From positions 1,054,001-1,118,000 of the forward strand of contig NZ_CP041247.1 of NCBI RefSeq assembly GCF_006711645.1: a stretch of 64,000 nt of DNA. The letters run 5' to 3'. Shown here in pieces: positions 30,797-39,986 of this stretch. How positions within the stretch are numbered: position 1 is the stretch's first letter; each line of letters begins with the position of its first letter. The notes beneath the pieces are model-generated. The model searched no databases and had not been told where the DNA came from. It saw only the letters and a program-made list of their open reading frames with translations. Source of the stretch: Klebsiella electrica (GTDB lineage: Bacteria; Pseudomonadota; Gammaproteobacteria; Enterobacterales; Enterobacteriaceae). The position numbers and the translations under genes were made by a program.

Positions 30797-31903
30797 ATGC
30801 ATCGTGGTTTTCGCTTATTACAGTTTGTGTTCCTGCTGATCGCAGGGATGTATAGCCAACATGGCTGGGCCGAGAGCTGCGGCGGCAGCGTCGGGCAGAT
30901 GACGATTAACGTGCCGAATATTAACTATCTGCCCACGCTGCGAACCAATACGCAAATGAGCAACGCGCTGGTGGATAACGGCAGCGGCATTCATTTTGTC
31001 TGCGATTTACAACTGCCGAGCGCGGACTGGAAACGCATCGTCTATCAACAGCGCGTCACCACCGGTTCGCCGCAGATGATTAACGGCCAGCATGTGTATG
31101 CCTCCGCGCTGAGCGGAATGGGCTATGCGTTGGGCTTTCAGTGCGGCGGCGGCCCGATTCGCTACATTGACGGTAGCGATGCACCCGCCGGAAGCGAATC
31201 AATGACGGTCTGCGACAGTACTCAGCTCCCGGCGTTACTGACCCAGCGCGAGATAGTGGTCAAAGCGTATATCATCTTTTATAAAACCGGCGATGTGCCG
31301 CTAACCAGCGGCAACCATACCAGCGTTTCGGCGCAGCCGCAGGTGGGCAACTTATCTATTGAGACCCAGGAGGGGAGTCATGCCTCCCGCGTGGCGAGCG
31401 CGCCGGTCAGTATCGATCTTGCCGCCCTCAACGTTGATATTGGCGCCAGCGGCAGCTGTCAGGTGACCCGCGCCTCTATCGGCGTCAATATGGGAACGGT
31501 GAATAAAGCGGAGTTCAAAGGCAAGAGCGCGACCGCCGGCGCGGCGCAGACCTTTAGCATTCCGGTGTATTGCAGCACGCCGACCGACATCCGGATTGGT
31601 TTTTTTGGCGTCACCACCGACTCTGGCACCGGCGATGCCCTGGCGCTGTCCCAGGTAGACGGCGCTGCCAGCGGGGTGGGGATAAAGCTGAGCTATGGTA
31701 ATAATCCGCCCCCGGCGCCGTCCGCCGGCAGCGATGTGAAAATGAATGTCTCCAGTAATCTGCCGGTGCTGAAACACATTACCGCCAGTAGCGCCGCCGC
31801 GGCCGAAAGCATCAACTTCACCGCCCGATACGTGCAAACGGGAGATACCGTGACGCCCGGGCGGGCTAACGCTCTGGCGACCTTCGCGCTTGAATACAAC
31901 TAG
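30797..31903 (+). CDS. Fimbrial tip adhesin
   Basis: A 368-aa two-domain tip protein. A signal peptide ends near HGWAES. An N-terminal lectin-like domain with its own cysteines (ESCGGSVGQM, HFVCDLQLP, LGFQCGGG, TVCDSTQ) spans to about residue 200. A C-terminal pilin domain carries the Cys pair GSCQVTR / PVYCSTP and ends FALEYN. AGGAGAAGGAGCG before the ATG sets the start. It is the last of four genes, so this is a minimal operon without minor pilins. Its stop overlaps the convergent ddpF by 4 bp. The receptor is unknown. Confidence 0.88.
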   Translation: MHRGFRLLQFVFLLIAGMYSQHGWAESCGGSVGQMTINVPNINYLPTLRTNTQMSNALVDNGSGIHFVCDLQLPSADWKRIVYQQRVTTGSPQMINGQHVYASALSGMGYALGFQCGGGPIRYIDGSDAPAGSESMTVCDSTQLPALLTQREIVVKAYIIFYKTGDVPLTSGNHTSVSAQPQVGNLSIETQEGSHASRVASAPVSIDLAALNVDIGASGSCQVTRASIGVNMGTVNKAEFKGKSATAGAAQTFSIPVYCSTPTDIRIGFFGVTTDSGTGDALALSQVDGAASGVGIKLSYGNNPPPAPSAGSDVKMNVSSNLPVLKHITASSAAAAESINFTARYVQTGDTVTPGRANALATFALEYN

Positions 31904-32865
31904 CGGGCCTCCCCGGCGGTAAGCGGCTGACCGGCCAGCGCTTCTGCCTGCCAGCAGCGGGTGACGCTCCCGTTGCCGAGCGGGCGTAGCGGCTGCGGTT
32001 TCTCACAACCCGCACCGGCGAACGGGCAGCGATCGCGGAAGTAACAGCCCTCGGGCAGATGGCGGTTGCCGGGTAATTCCGTGTTGCGCGGCGCTTCGCC
32101 CAGCGCCGAGCCGATACGCGGCACCGAGTCCATCAAAAGCCGGGTATAGGGATGGGCCGGGTTATCGAGGACCTGACGCGCCTCGCCCGTCTCGACGATT
32201 TGCCCGAGATACATCACGGCGACGCGATCGCTCATGTGGCGTACTACGGAAACGTTATGCGAAATCAGGATATAGGTCAGGTTCTGCTGCTTTTGCAGCT
32301 CGACCAGCAGATTGAGGATCTGCGCCTGTACCGAAATATCCAGCGCCGAGGTCGGCTCATCCAGCACGATAATATCCGGCTTTGCCGACAGCGCGCGGGC
32401 AATTGCGATGCGCTGGCGCTGGCCGCCGGAAAACTCGTGCGGTAAGCGGTCGAGATACTCCGGGCGGATACCGACCTGCAACGCCAGCTGCTCCGCCAGA
32501 AGGCGCCGGGCCTGTTCACTGGGGCGCGACTGGATCCACACCGGCTCGGTGATGGTGCGCCACACCGGGAGCCGCGGATCCAGCGAGGAGAGCGGATCCT
32601 GAAACACCATCTGCATACGCCCGCCGCCGGACGCCGTCGCGCGTTCAAACTGGCCGTGAGAGGGTTTAAGCATGCCCATCAGCAGCTTAGCGAGGGTGCT
32701 TTTTCCGCAGCCGGATTCGCCGACGATGCCCAGCGTTTCGCCGCGCCAGGCCGCCATATCCAGACCGTTCAGCGCATAGACGCGTTCGACGACCTTGCCG
32801 CGCCAGTTCTTGCGCGCCGGGAAGTTAAGATGAACATCGTGCAGTTTCAGCAACATCTCAGACAT
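31900..32865 (-). CDS. ddpF: Dipeptide ABC transporter ATPase DdpF
   Basis: The second ATPase of the D-ala-D-ala importer, 321 aa. Walker A is GESGCGKST, the signature SGGQRQRIA, and Walker [10 protein letters not shown]. The C-terminal oligopeptide-transporter domain has the iron-sulfur-like cysteine cluster CYFRDRCPFAGAGC. Its start overlaps the end of ddpD by 8 bp. It is the last gene of the operon and ends against the fimbrial adhesin gene. Confidence 0.9.
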   Translation of the reverse strand: MSEMLLKLHDVHLNFPARKNWRGKVVERVYALNGLDMAAWRGETLGIVGESGCGKSTLAKLLMGMLKPSHGQFERATASGGGRMQMVFQDPLSSLDPRLPVWRTITEPVWIQSRPSEQARRLLAEQLALQVGIRPEYLDRLPHEFSGGQRQRIAIARALSAKPDIIVLDEPTSALDISVQAQILNLLVELQKQQNLTYILISHNVSVVRHMSDRVAVMYLGQIVETGEARQVLDNPAHPYTRLLMDSVPRIGSALGEAPRNTELPGNRHLPEGCYFRDRCPFAGAGCEKPQPLRPLGNGSVTRCWQAEALAGQPLTAGEAR

Positions 32866-33844
32866 GCGTTTTCTCCCGTTGCGGGTACCAGCAGGCCGCC
32901 TGCAGCCCGGTCTGTTCTATCGGGCGGAGCACCGGGGTGATGCCGCAGCCCTCGCCAGCGGCAAAGCAGCGTTCGCGAAAGGCGCAGCCGCCCGGTAATC
33001 GCGCCAGATTCGGCACCGTGCCGGGAATCGATCGCAGCTGCGATCGCGGCTCGCCGTTATCCGGGGCGCTGTCGAGCAGGCCAACGGAGTAGGGATGCAG
33101 AGGATGGTGCAGCACCTGCTGAGTTAATCCGCTTTCAATCACCGCGCCGGCATACATGACGTACAGCCGATCGCAGACCTGTGAAACCACCGCCATATCG
33201 TGGCTGATAAACAGTACCGCGGTGCCCGTCGCCAGCGCTTTCTGTTTTAGCAGGCGCAGTACCTGGCGCTGAACGGTCACGTCCAGCGCGGTGGTCGGTT
33301 CATCGGCAATCAGCAGGTCGGGCTCGCAGGAAAAGGCGATGGCGATCATCACCCGCTGGCGCATCCCGCCGGACAGTTCGAAAGGGTAGCGTTCCATCAC
33401 CCGCTGCGGATCGGCTATCTGCATATCCGCCAGCAGCGCCACCGCCCTGGCGCGCGCTTCGCGGGCGGAGAGGGGGCGATGCTGACGAATCACGTCGACC
33501 ATCTGCTTGCCGATCCGCCGCGTTGGATTCAGCGCGGTCATCGGCTCCTGAAAAATCATCGCCACCCGCCGACCGCGGATGTCGCGCATCTCTTTTTCCG
33601 ATGCTTTGAGAATATCGTGACCCATCAGCGTCACCTGGCCGCTGTGAATCTGATAGCTTCCCGGCGGCAGCAGACGCATCGCCAGCATGGCGGTGACGGA
33701 TTTGCCGGACCCCGACTCGCCCACCACACCCACAATTTCGCCGCGGTCGATATGCAGAGAGACCGCGTTCAGTACATGTACTTCCCCCTGGTAGACCGGG
33801 AAGCTCAAACGGACATTGTCGATTGTCAGAACCCGGTTACTCAT
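32858..33844 (-). CDS. ddpD: Dipeptide ABC transporter ATPase DdpD
   Basis: The first ATPase of the importer, 328 aa. Walker A is GESGSGKSV, the signature SGGMRQRVM and Walker [10 protein letters not shown], with the C-terminal cysteine-bearing domain [14 protein letters not shown]. It overlaps ddpC by 4 bp and ddpF by 8 bp. DdpD and DdpF form the heterodimeric motor usual in Dpp/Opp-type transporters. Confidence 0.9.
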   Translation of the reverse strand: MSNRVLTIDNVRLSFPVYQGEVHVLNAVSLHIDRGEIVGVVGESGSGKSVTAMLAMRLLPPGSYQIHSGQVTLMGHDILKASEKEMRDIRGRRVAMIFQEPMTALNPTRRIGKQMVDVIRQHRPLSAREARARAVALLADMQIADPQRVMERYPFELSGGMRQRVMIAIAFSCEPDLLIADEPTTALDVTVQRQVLRLLKQKALATGTAVLFISHDMAVVSQVCDRLYVMYAGAVIESGLTQQVLHHPLHPYSVGLLDSAPDNGEPRSQLRSIPGTVPNLARLPGGCAFRERCFAAGEGCGITPVLRPIEQTGLQAACWYPQREKTHV

Positions 33845-34737
33845 GCGTTGCGTCCTCCGGACTTCGGATCCAGTAAATCCTGGATCCCATCGCCAAACAG
33901 ATTAAAACCGACGGCGGTGATCAGGATCGCCGCCCCCGGAAAGGCACAGTACCACCACTGATCGAGAACGTAGTTGCGGCCGTTCGCCACCATCGCGCCC
34001 CACTCGGCGGTGGGCTGCTGCGCGCCGAGGCCGATAAACCCTAGCGTCGCCGCCATCAGAATGGCGCTGCCGATATCCAGCGATGCCTGCACCACCAGCG
34101 GCGGCAGGGCGTTGCGTAAAATATGCCAGCTGATCAGGTGCCAGCGGGAGGCGCCGAAGGTCAGCGAAGCTTCGACGAAGCTGTGCTGGCGCACCACCAG
34201 CGTCTGTCCCCGCGCCAGGCGGACATAAAACGGAATGCGCACAATAGCGATCGCCAGCATGGCGTTGAATAAGCTCGGGCCTAACGCGGCGGCCAGCGCC
34301 ATCGTCAGCACCAGCGAAGGGATCGACAGCATGATATCCATCAGCCGCATGATCAGCGCATCGCTGCGCCCGCCGAGTACGCCGGAAAGGCAGCCCAGCA
34401 GCGAACCGCTGATCCCGGCGATCAGCACCACCGCCAGACCGGCGGCGATCGATTGCCGGCTACCGATCAGCACCCGACTGAACAGATCGCGACCGACCTC
34501 GTCGGTACCGAACCAGTGGAACAGCGACGGCGCCTGCAGGCGGGCGGTGAGATCGATAGCGTTGGGATCGTGCGGTACCAGCCACGGCGAGAAGATCATC
34601 AGAAACAGCATGATCAGCATAATGGCGCCGCCGATCAGCGTCAGCGGGCTTTTGCGCACCAGCCACAGACGGCGCTTCCACACGGTGTTGCGGCGGTTTT
34701 TTTCGATAGCGCCGGGGCGTTCCTGGGTCATCATCAC
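33841..34737 (-). CDS. ddpC: Dipeptide ABC transporter permease DdpC
   Basis: A 298-aa inner-membrane permease of the DppC type, with an N-terminal cytoplasmic tail, about six membrane helices and the EAA loop (EASLTFGASRWHLISWHILRN split across the ATPase contact). It starts in a GTG-ATG-ATG cluster right after the ddpB stop, so the exact initiator is uncertain by one or two codons. Overlap with ddpD is 4 bp. Confidence 0.9.
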   Translation of the reverse strand: MMMTQERPGAIEKNRRNTVWKRRLWLVRKSPLTLIGGAIMLIMLFLMIFSPWLVPHDPNAIDLTARLQAPSLFHWFGTDEVGRDLFSRVLIGSRQSIAAGLAVVLIAGISGSLLGCLSGVLGGRSDALIMRLMDIMLSIPSLVLTMALAAALGPSLFNAMLAIAIVRIPFYVRLARGQTLVVRQHSFVEASLTFGASRWHLISWHILRNALPPLVVQASLDIGSAILMAATLGFIGLGAQQPTAEWGAMVANGRNYVLDQWWYCAFPGAAILITAVGFNLFGDGIQDLLDPKSGGRNA

Positions 34738-35757
34738 TTAGTTTTCTCCCCGACCCATGCGCGGGTCTATCCATAAATAGAGCAGGTCGACGAGCAGGTT
34801 GACCAGCACGTAAGCAAAGGACACCACCACGGCGAAGCCCATCACCGCGGGGAAATCGAGCGCCTGAATAGAAGAGACGACGTAGGCGCCCATTCCGGGC
34901 CAGGCAAAGACGGTTTCGGTCAGCACCGCGCCGTACAGCAGATCGCCCAGCGCCAGCCCCAGCACCGTGACCGACGGAATCAGCGCGTTAGGCAGCGCAT
35001 AGCGCATCACGATGGTCCATTTCGTCAGGCCGCTGGCCAGCGCGGTGCGGATGTAATCTTCACTCAGCTGCTCCAGCATCGCGGAGCGAATTTGCCGGGC
35101 GACAATTCCCAGATGGACGAAGGCCAGGGTGGTCGCCGGCAAAATCAGATGCTGCAACGCGTTAAAGAACACGTCGATGTTGCCTTCCAGCAGCGCGTCG
35201 ATCAGATAGAAGCCGGTCACGCGGGTCGGCGGATCAAACCAGTCGTCAAGACGTCCGCTGCCGGGCAGCCAGTCCAGCTTGCCGTAAAACAGGACAATCA
35301 CTCCCAGCCCCAGCCAGAACGCCGGGGTAGAGATTCCGGTCAGCGCCATCAGGCGAACCAGGTGATCGGTCCAGCGGTTGCGATATACCGCCGAGAGCAC
35401 TCCCAGCGGAATGCCGACCACCAGCGCGATAAACAGGGCGCAGATCGCCAGTTCGAGGGTCGCCGGGAAAAAGGTCTTTAAATCTTCCAGTACCGGGCGA
35501 CCGGTGCGGATAGAGGTCCCGAGATCGCCGTGCAGCAGGGCGTTGACATAATGAAAAAACTGCTGCCATAACGGTAAATCCAGCCCCAGCTGCTGGCGGA
35601 TATGGCGGACGATTTCGTCGCTCGCGCGATCGCCTGCCAGCAGGCGCGCCGGATCGCCGGGAATGAGGTGCGAAATAATAAAGGTGATCACGCAGACGCC
35701 GGCGACGACGAGGACCAGCCCCCAACTGCGTTGTCGAATTAAACCCCAGAAACTCAT
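34738..35757 (-). CDS. ddpB: Dipeptide ABC transporter permease DdpB
   Basis: A 339-aa DppB-type permease with six helices; the first is GLVLVVAGVCVITFIISHLI, and the large periplasmic loop after it is typical. I took the ATG of MSFWGLIRQ, which is preceded by GAGGG at good spacing; an upstream in-frame extension has no ribosome site. It pairs with DdpC to form the channel. Confidence 0.9.
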   Translation of the reverse strand: MSFWGLIRQRSWGLVLVVAGVCVITFIISHLIPGDPARLLAGDRASDEIVRHIRQQLGLDLPLWQQFFHYVNALLHGDLGTSIRTGRPVLEDLKTFFPATLELAICALFIALVVGIPLGVLSAVYRNRWTDHLVRLMALTGISTPAFWLGLGVIVLFYGKLDWLPGSGRLDDWFDPPTRVTGFYLIDALLEGNIDVFFNALQHLILPATTLAFVHLGIVARQIRSAMLEQLSEDYIRTALASGLTKWTIVMRYALPNALIPSVTVLGLALGDLLYGAVLTETVFAWPGMGAYVVSSIQALDFPAVMGFAVVVSFAYVLVNLLVDLLYLWIDPRMGRGEN

Positions 35758-35811
35758 GATGACGCCCTCAGCCGGGCCCGCGACGGCCCGGCATGACAAG
35801 GTTAAGATGCG

Positions 35812-37374
35812 CTACTTATGCATATCGGCAATATTGAAAATCTGCTCAAGCATCGGGTTGAAGACGAAGCCCTTGACCTCTTTGTTCATCGCCACCTGGT
35901 AGTTTTTCTGGAACAGATAGACGTAGGCGGCCTCATCGATAACGGTTTTCTGCGCCGCCTGATAATCCCGGGTGCGTTCTGTCTGGTCGGTAGTGGCGAC
36001 CGCCTGTTTGAGCAGCGCGTCAACCTGCGGATTGGCATAGAACGAACGGTTGCCCGGCAGCCCTTTCTTATCCGACTCGAACCAGTAGTTCATGAACATA
36101 TAGGGGTCGGCGAAATCCGGGCTCCAGTTGCCGATGGCGATATCGTAATCCCCTTTACCAACGCGCTCGCGCATGGTGGCGTTGGCCAGTTTTTCCAGCT
36201 TCACCTGGATGCCGAGGGTTTGCAGATTCGCCTGGGTGGAGAGCGCGATCGGCTCCCAGTTCGGGTCGTTATCCGAGTAGAGGAACGACAGGGTTTTCGG
36301 CTTATCGCTGACTTTCGCCAGCGCGGCTTTGGCTTTATCCAGATCAAGGGAATACTGCATTGCGCTCGGGTCAAAGCCCCACATGCCGTCGGGGATCGGG
36401 CCACGCATCTGTTTGCCGTTGCCGCCGAGAATGCCGCTGACCATCCCTTGATAATCGGTGGCCCAGGAGACGGCGCGACGTAAATCGACCTGATTCATCG
36501 GCGCCTTGCTGTTATTGAGATACAGGTAGGTCACGCGCAGCGCCGGATAGTCATACACCGCCACGTTATCCTGTTTCTTCAGGGCCGCAAACTGGTCGAC
36601 CGGCAGCGCATCGGCAATATCCAGATCGCCCTTGGTCAGTTGCAGACGGCGGGCGGCGCTTTCGCCAATAATCTTCACCGTCACCCGCTTAAAGGCCGGT
36701 TTCGCGCCGCTGAAGTGCGGGTTGGGTACCAGCACCAGCTGCTGGCCTTTCTGCCAGCGCTGTAACATATAGGCCCCCGAGCCGGCGGTGTGTTCCGCCA
36801 GCCAGGCGCGGGCGTCATCGCCGGCGTTGGCCTTCAGGACCGCCGGGTTGATAATCGACGCGCCGTCATTGGCCAGGGTGTGGAGGAACGGGGCGAATGA
36901 GTCCGGCAGGGTGAAGCGCACCGTGGCGGGATCCACGGCCTCAATTTTCAGCCCGCTCGGGAAGGCTTCGGAAGGCCCCTGCTTAATGCGCATCAGGCGT
37001 TCGAAAGAGAGCTTTACCGCTTCGGCGGTGACCGGCGTACCGTCGTCAAACAGCATGTTTTTGCGCAGCGAAAAGGTCCAGGTTTTGCCGTCATCAGAGA
37101 CCTGCCAGCTTTCGGCCAGGTCGCCCTCGACGTCCGTTGAGCCTTTCCCGTCCTGGGTTTTGTATTTGACCAGCCGCTGATAGGCCGGGTAGGTGACCGT
37201 CCAGTCGTTATTATCAATGGTGACGGCCGGGTCGAGCGTCTGCGGATCGGCGGCTTTACCGATGACCAGCATATCTTTGGGCACGGCAGCATAAGCCGGG
37301 GCGATAGCTGCCGCCAGCGCAACGGCCAGCAGCAGCGGGCGAAAACCGGTGAGAGAAGTGCGACTCATATTCAT
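35812..37374 (-). CDS. ddpA: D-ala-D-ala dipeptide binding protein DdpA
   Basis: The periplasmic receptor (SBP_bac_5) of the importer, 520 aa, with a signal peptide ending PAYAA. It is very close to E. coli DdpA as I remember it, for example VPKDMLVIGKAADPQTLDP and KGLPGNRSFY. Its start overlaps the ddpX stop by 4 bp, so dipeptidase and receptor are coupled. The 54-bp gap to ddpB is the largest in the transporter part. Confidence 0.93.
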   Translation of the reverse strand: MNMSRTSLTGFRPLLLAVALAAAIAPAYAAVPKDMLVIGKAADPQTLDPAVTIDNNDWTVTYPAYQRLVKYKTQDGKGSTDVEGDLAESWQVSDDGKTWTFSLRKNMLFDDGTPVTAEAVKLSFERLMRIKQGPSEAFPSGLKIEAVDPATVRFTLPDSFAPFLHTLANDGASIINPAVLKANAGDDARAWLAEHTAGSGAYMLQRWQKGQQLVLVPNPHFSGAKPAFKRVTVKIIGESAARRLQLTKGDLDIADALPVDQFAALKKQDNVAVYDYPALRVTYLYLNNSKAPMNQVDLRRAVSWATDYQGMVSGILGGNGKQMRGPIPDGMWGFDPSAMQYSLDLDKAKAALAKVSDKPKTLSFLYSDNDPNWEPIALSTQANLQTLGIQVKLEKLANATMRERVGKGDYDIAIGNWSPDFADPYMFMNYWFESDKKGLPGNRSFYANPQVDALLKQAVATTDQTERTRDYQAAQKTVIDEAAYVYLFQKNYQVAMNKEVKGFVFNPMLEQIFNIADMHK

Positions 37375-37955
37375 GGCATGACTCCGTCAGGGTGAGCGGG
37401 GGACAGGCAGGTGAAAACATCATCAAGGAGCGGATAACCGGCCGCATCCGGTAATTCGAAGTGCCACCATTCCGTGGAAATACCCTTAAAGCCGCCGCCA
37501 AACATAATGGCGTTCAACAGCAGGCGGTTACGTTGGGCGGCCTGGGGAACCGCCGGGTGATAAGGGTGAGAGAGATCGTCCATCTCATCGAAGGCGGTGC
37601 CCATATCCAGCGGCTGGCCGTTTTCGTCGATTAACGTCACATCAATAGCGGTACCGCGGCTGTGGTTCGAACCCAGCGCAATCGGCACCACGTAGTCCTG
37701 GTTCGGACAGGCGTCCCACAGGCGCTGCTGCGCCTGCTGCGGACGATAGGCATCGAACACCAGCAGGTTCAGACCCGCCAGCTGCGCGATGCGCAGCGAC
37801 TTCTCCAGCGCCGCCGCCGCATCCGGGTGCAACAGGCAGCGGGCTTCGCTATAAATGGGCTGGCCGGTAATGTTATCGGCGCTGGCATATTTGAGATCGA
37901 CAGGCAGAGCCGGAAAGCGCGCGCTGATATCGACCAGGGTGAGTTGCTGATTCAT
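37371..37955 (-). CDS. ddpX: D-alanyl-D-alanine dipeptidase (VanX family)
   Basis: DdpX hydrolyses D-Ala-D-Ala so that D-alanine from cell-wall turnover can be used. The 194-aa enzyme carries the VanX zinc site: His98 and Asp105 in SNHSRGTAID, His165 and catalytic Glu162 in EWWHFE, with Arg71 in DAYRPQQ. There is no signal peptide, so it acts in the cytosol on imported dipeptide. Gene order ddpX-A-B-C-D-F equals that of E. coli. It gives no vancomycin phenotype in a Gram-negative host. Confidence 0.95.
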   Translation of the reverse strand: MNQQLTLVDISARFPALPVDLKYASADNITGQPIYSEARCLLHPDAAAALEKSLRIAQLAGLNLLVFDAYRPQQAQQRLWDACPNQDYVVPIALGSNHSRGTAIDVTLIDENGQPLDMGTAFDEMDDLSHPYHPAVPQAAQRNRLLLNAIMFGGGFKGISTEWWHFELPDAAGYPLLDDVFTCLSPAHPDGVMP

Positions 37956-37992
37956 TTATTGTTTCCTGTCCTGAAGCCTGACGCGCAGGCGC

Positions 37993-38862
37993 TTATTCAC
38001 GTTCAAATTGACCAAATTCCTGCTGCAGCGCCCGGTTTTCGGCCAGCCGACGCGACAGCGACGGCCCGAGTTGCTCGACGACCGCGGAGAGCAGCAGGTT
38101 GAAAAGACAGCTGATGGGGGCAAGGGAGTCCCAAAAATGACCGGTATCGGTTTTGACCTGCAGCAGATCGACCGGATAATCGCGGGCCCACGGACACCAG
38201 ATATCGGTGACCAGCGCGGTGGCAATATGCCGCTCGGCGGCAACCCGACAGAACTGGCGCGCGGTGCTGGAATAGGCGCGGGTATCGGTCAGGATGATGT
38301 AAGGATGTTCATATTCGGAGTTCAGCGACTCCAGCCAGCTACCGGAGCTGCCGTCGGCATAGGTCACGCGCGGGCGCAGGTATTCGAGATGGCTAAAAAA
38401 GCTGTTGGCGATGCCCCGGGTGGACTGGATCCCGAGCACCATCACCGCATCGGCCTGGGCGATCCGCCTGCTGACCCGGGCGAAGGTCTCTTCCTGCGCC
38501 AGCTGATAGACATAGCGGATCGCATCCAGCTCCATCTGTAGCGACAGGCTGGCGCGATCGGGCTGGGTTTGCTGCTGCGCCCAGGAGTCGAGGCGGTCGA
38601 TGACGCCCCAGTGTTTATAGGGCGCCGGGGTATGTTCTTTCAGACCGTTTTTGACATCGTCGAGGTTGCGATAGCCGAGTTTGCGCAGGCAGCGGCCGAC
38701 GGTGATCCCGCTGGTGCCGGTTGCCAGCGCGATGCTATCGGCCGTTTCATAAGGGATATGTTCCCGATGGCTCAGCAGCCAGCTGCCGATGCGTTTTTCA
38801 CTTGGCGTTAGCTGGCTAAATATCGACTCGATGGTGCGAAACAGCCTGGAGTTATCGTTCAT
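37993..38862 (-). CDS. RpiR/MurR-family regulator of the ddp operon
   Basis: A 289-aa regulator with an N-terminal HTH (residues ~1-75, SIALATGTSGITVGRCLRKLGYRN) and a C-terminal SIS sugar-phosphate-binding domain (~110-270, GIQSTRGIANSFFSHLEYLRP). MurR of this family senses N-acetylmuramic acid 6-phosphate; a cell-wall-derived ligand would fit control of dipeptide use here. It lies 37 bp upstream of ddpX on the same strand. I do not recall a regulator in this place in the E. coli ddp operon. Confidence 0.87.
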   Translation of the reverse strand: MNDNSRLFRTIESIFSQLTPSEKRIGSWLLSHREHIPYETADSIALATGTSGITVGRCLRKLGYRNLDDVKNGLKEHTPAPYKHWGVIDRLDSWAQQQTQPDRASLSLQMELDAIRYVYQLAQEETFARVSRRIAQADAVMVLGIQSTRGIANSFFSHLEYLRPRVTYADGSSGSWLESLNSEYEHPYIILTDTRAYSSTARQFCRVAAERHIATALVTDIWCPWARDYPVDLLQVKTDTGHFWDSLAPISCLFNLLLSAVVEQLGPSLSRRLAENRALQQEFGQFERE

Positions 38863-38874
38863 ACCCGCCTCTCA

Positions 38875-38892
38875 ATGAGATTTCTCTCTCAT
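38875..38892. promoter_or_regulatory. Inverted repeat before the RpiR gene
   Basis: ATGAGA and TCTCAT with a 6-bp pyrimidine spacer lie 12 bp before the start codon and downstream of the predicted sigma-54 promoter. This is a position for autoregulation by the RpiR protein. Confidence 0.4.
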
Positions 38893-38921
38893 GAACCCGC
38901 ATTGTGTTACTCAACTAACAA

Positions 38922-38937
38922 AGCACGATGCATGCCA
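38922..38937 (-). promoter_or_regulatory. Sigma-54-type promoter of rpiR-ddpXABCDF
   Basis: On the minus strand TGGCATGCATCGTGCT has GG and GC 12 bp apart and keeps TGGCA and TGCW of the consensus. It is about 60 bp before the regulator's start. The ddp operon belongs to the nitrogen regulon in E. coli, so this is expected. Confidence 0.65.
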
Positions 38938-39022
38938 GCTATTCCGGAAAACCGTTTTTTGCGCTATTACTGGGGAAATGCGCGAGGCAGGCGAACCATG
39001 AGCGTATATTTTCGCCAAAATA

Positions 39023-39039
39023 TGCACAAAGAAAGTGCA
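39023..39039. promoter_or_regulatory. NtrC-like binding dyad
   Basis: TGCAC-N7-GTGCA is an exact match to the outer bases of the 17-bp NtrC consensus. Its centre is about 100 bp upstream of the -24/-12 element at 38922-38937. Further GTGCA half sites occur at 39053 and 39097. Two short palindromes (39051-39063, 39093-39107) lie in the same divergent gap and might serve the PheC-like gene. Confidence 0.6.
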
Positions 39040-39177
39040 ACGTTTCCTGGTTGTGCATCACAAAAATAAAACATACGATTAACAACTCCGTAATTTGTGC
39101 AACAAATGAGCCGGGGATAACGCGCGGCAAAATCGCGCAACCTCTTCAACAACGCACGTACTAATAAGGATGAGGGT

Positions 39178-39939
39178 ATGAACTTAAAGGTCTGTCTGGC
39201 CCTGGTACTCGCGAGCCTTGCCTGCGCGAGCCAGGCGCGGGATCTGCAGGCGATTCAACAAAGCGGCGAATTGAAAGTGGGCGTTCCGGGCGACTATGCT
39301 CCGCTGGCGTTCCACAACGCAGCGGGTGAGCTGCGCGGTTACGACGTGGATATGGCAAAGGATCTGGGGCAGAAGCTGGGGCTAAAAGTCAACTTTGTGC
39401 TGACCAGCTGGCCGACGCTTTCCAGCGATCTGAAGGCCGATAAGTTTGATATTGCGATGGGCGGGGTCACGGAAACCCCGGAGCGGGCAAAAGATTTCGC
39501 CCTCAGCCATCCGGTGGTGGCAAACGGTAAGATAGCCCTGGCGAACTGTATGGCGGCCCCGGCACTCGGTAGCCTGGAAAAGATCGACCGCCCCAATGTG
39601 AAAGTGATTGTTAACCCGGGCGGCACCAACCAGAGCTACGTCGATGCTCATATCAAACATGCGCAGATTATCAGGGTCAAAAATAACGTCGATAATCTTG
39701 AGGCGTTACGCCAGAAAACCGCCGATATGATGGTTACCGACCTGATTGAAGGCGTCTATTACCAGAACAAAGAACCCGGCGTCTTCTGCGTGGCGACGGA
39801 TAAACCCTTCCCGGGCACCGCCAGTTTTAAAGTCTATATGATGAACAAAGATAATCAGCCGCTGCTGGAGAAGGTGAACCACTGGCTGGACAGCCAGGAT
39901 AAAAATATCCTCAAACAAAAATGGAAGATTCACGAGTAG
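39178..39939 (+). CDS. Periplasmic PheC-like protein (cyclohexadienyl dehydratase or solute-binding protein)
   Basis: A 253-aa protein with signal peptide (mature from about RDLQAI) and the type II solute-binding fold (GELKVGVPGDYAPLAF, FDIAMGGV). The segment VIVNPGGTNQSY (NPGGTN at 146-151), the TSWPTL stretch and TDLIEG (Glu191) resemble PheC. PheC is the periplasmic enzyme that turns prephenate or arogenate into phenylpyruvate or phenylalanine and evolved from amino-acid-binding proteins. A plain amino-acid receptor remains possible, but no permease gene follows. AAGGATGAGGGT precedes the ATG. It is the only gene of its unit. Confidence 0.75.
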   Translation: MNLKVCLALVLASLACASQARDLQAIQQSGELKVGVPGDYAPLAFHNAAGELRGYDVDMAKDLGQKLGLKVNFVLTSWPTLSSDLKADKFDIAMGGVTETPERAKDFALSHPVVANGKIALANCMAAPALGSLEKIDRPNVKVIVNPGGTNQSYVDAHIKHAQIIRVKNNVDNLEALRQKTADMMVTDLIEGVYYQNKEPGVFCVATDKPFPGTASFKVYMMNKDNQPLLEKVNHWLDSQDKNILKQKWKIHE

Positions 39940-39986
39940 GTGCCGGCGGTCGGGAGTAAGCGTCAGATTTTTCCGCCCTGCGGCCT

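Noticed and set aside
37371..37955. VanX-type vancomycin resistance gene
   Set aside because: It belongs to the ddpX peptide-utilisation operon; no vanH or vanA partner is present and Gram-negative cells exclude the drug.
39100..39177. Sigma-54 promoter for the PheC-like gene
   Set aside because: The best GG...GC candidate has an 11-bp instead of a 12-bp offset, which sigma-54 does not tolerate well.
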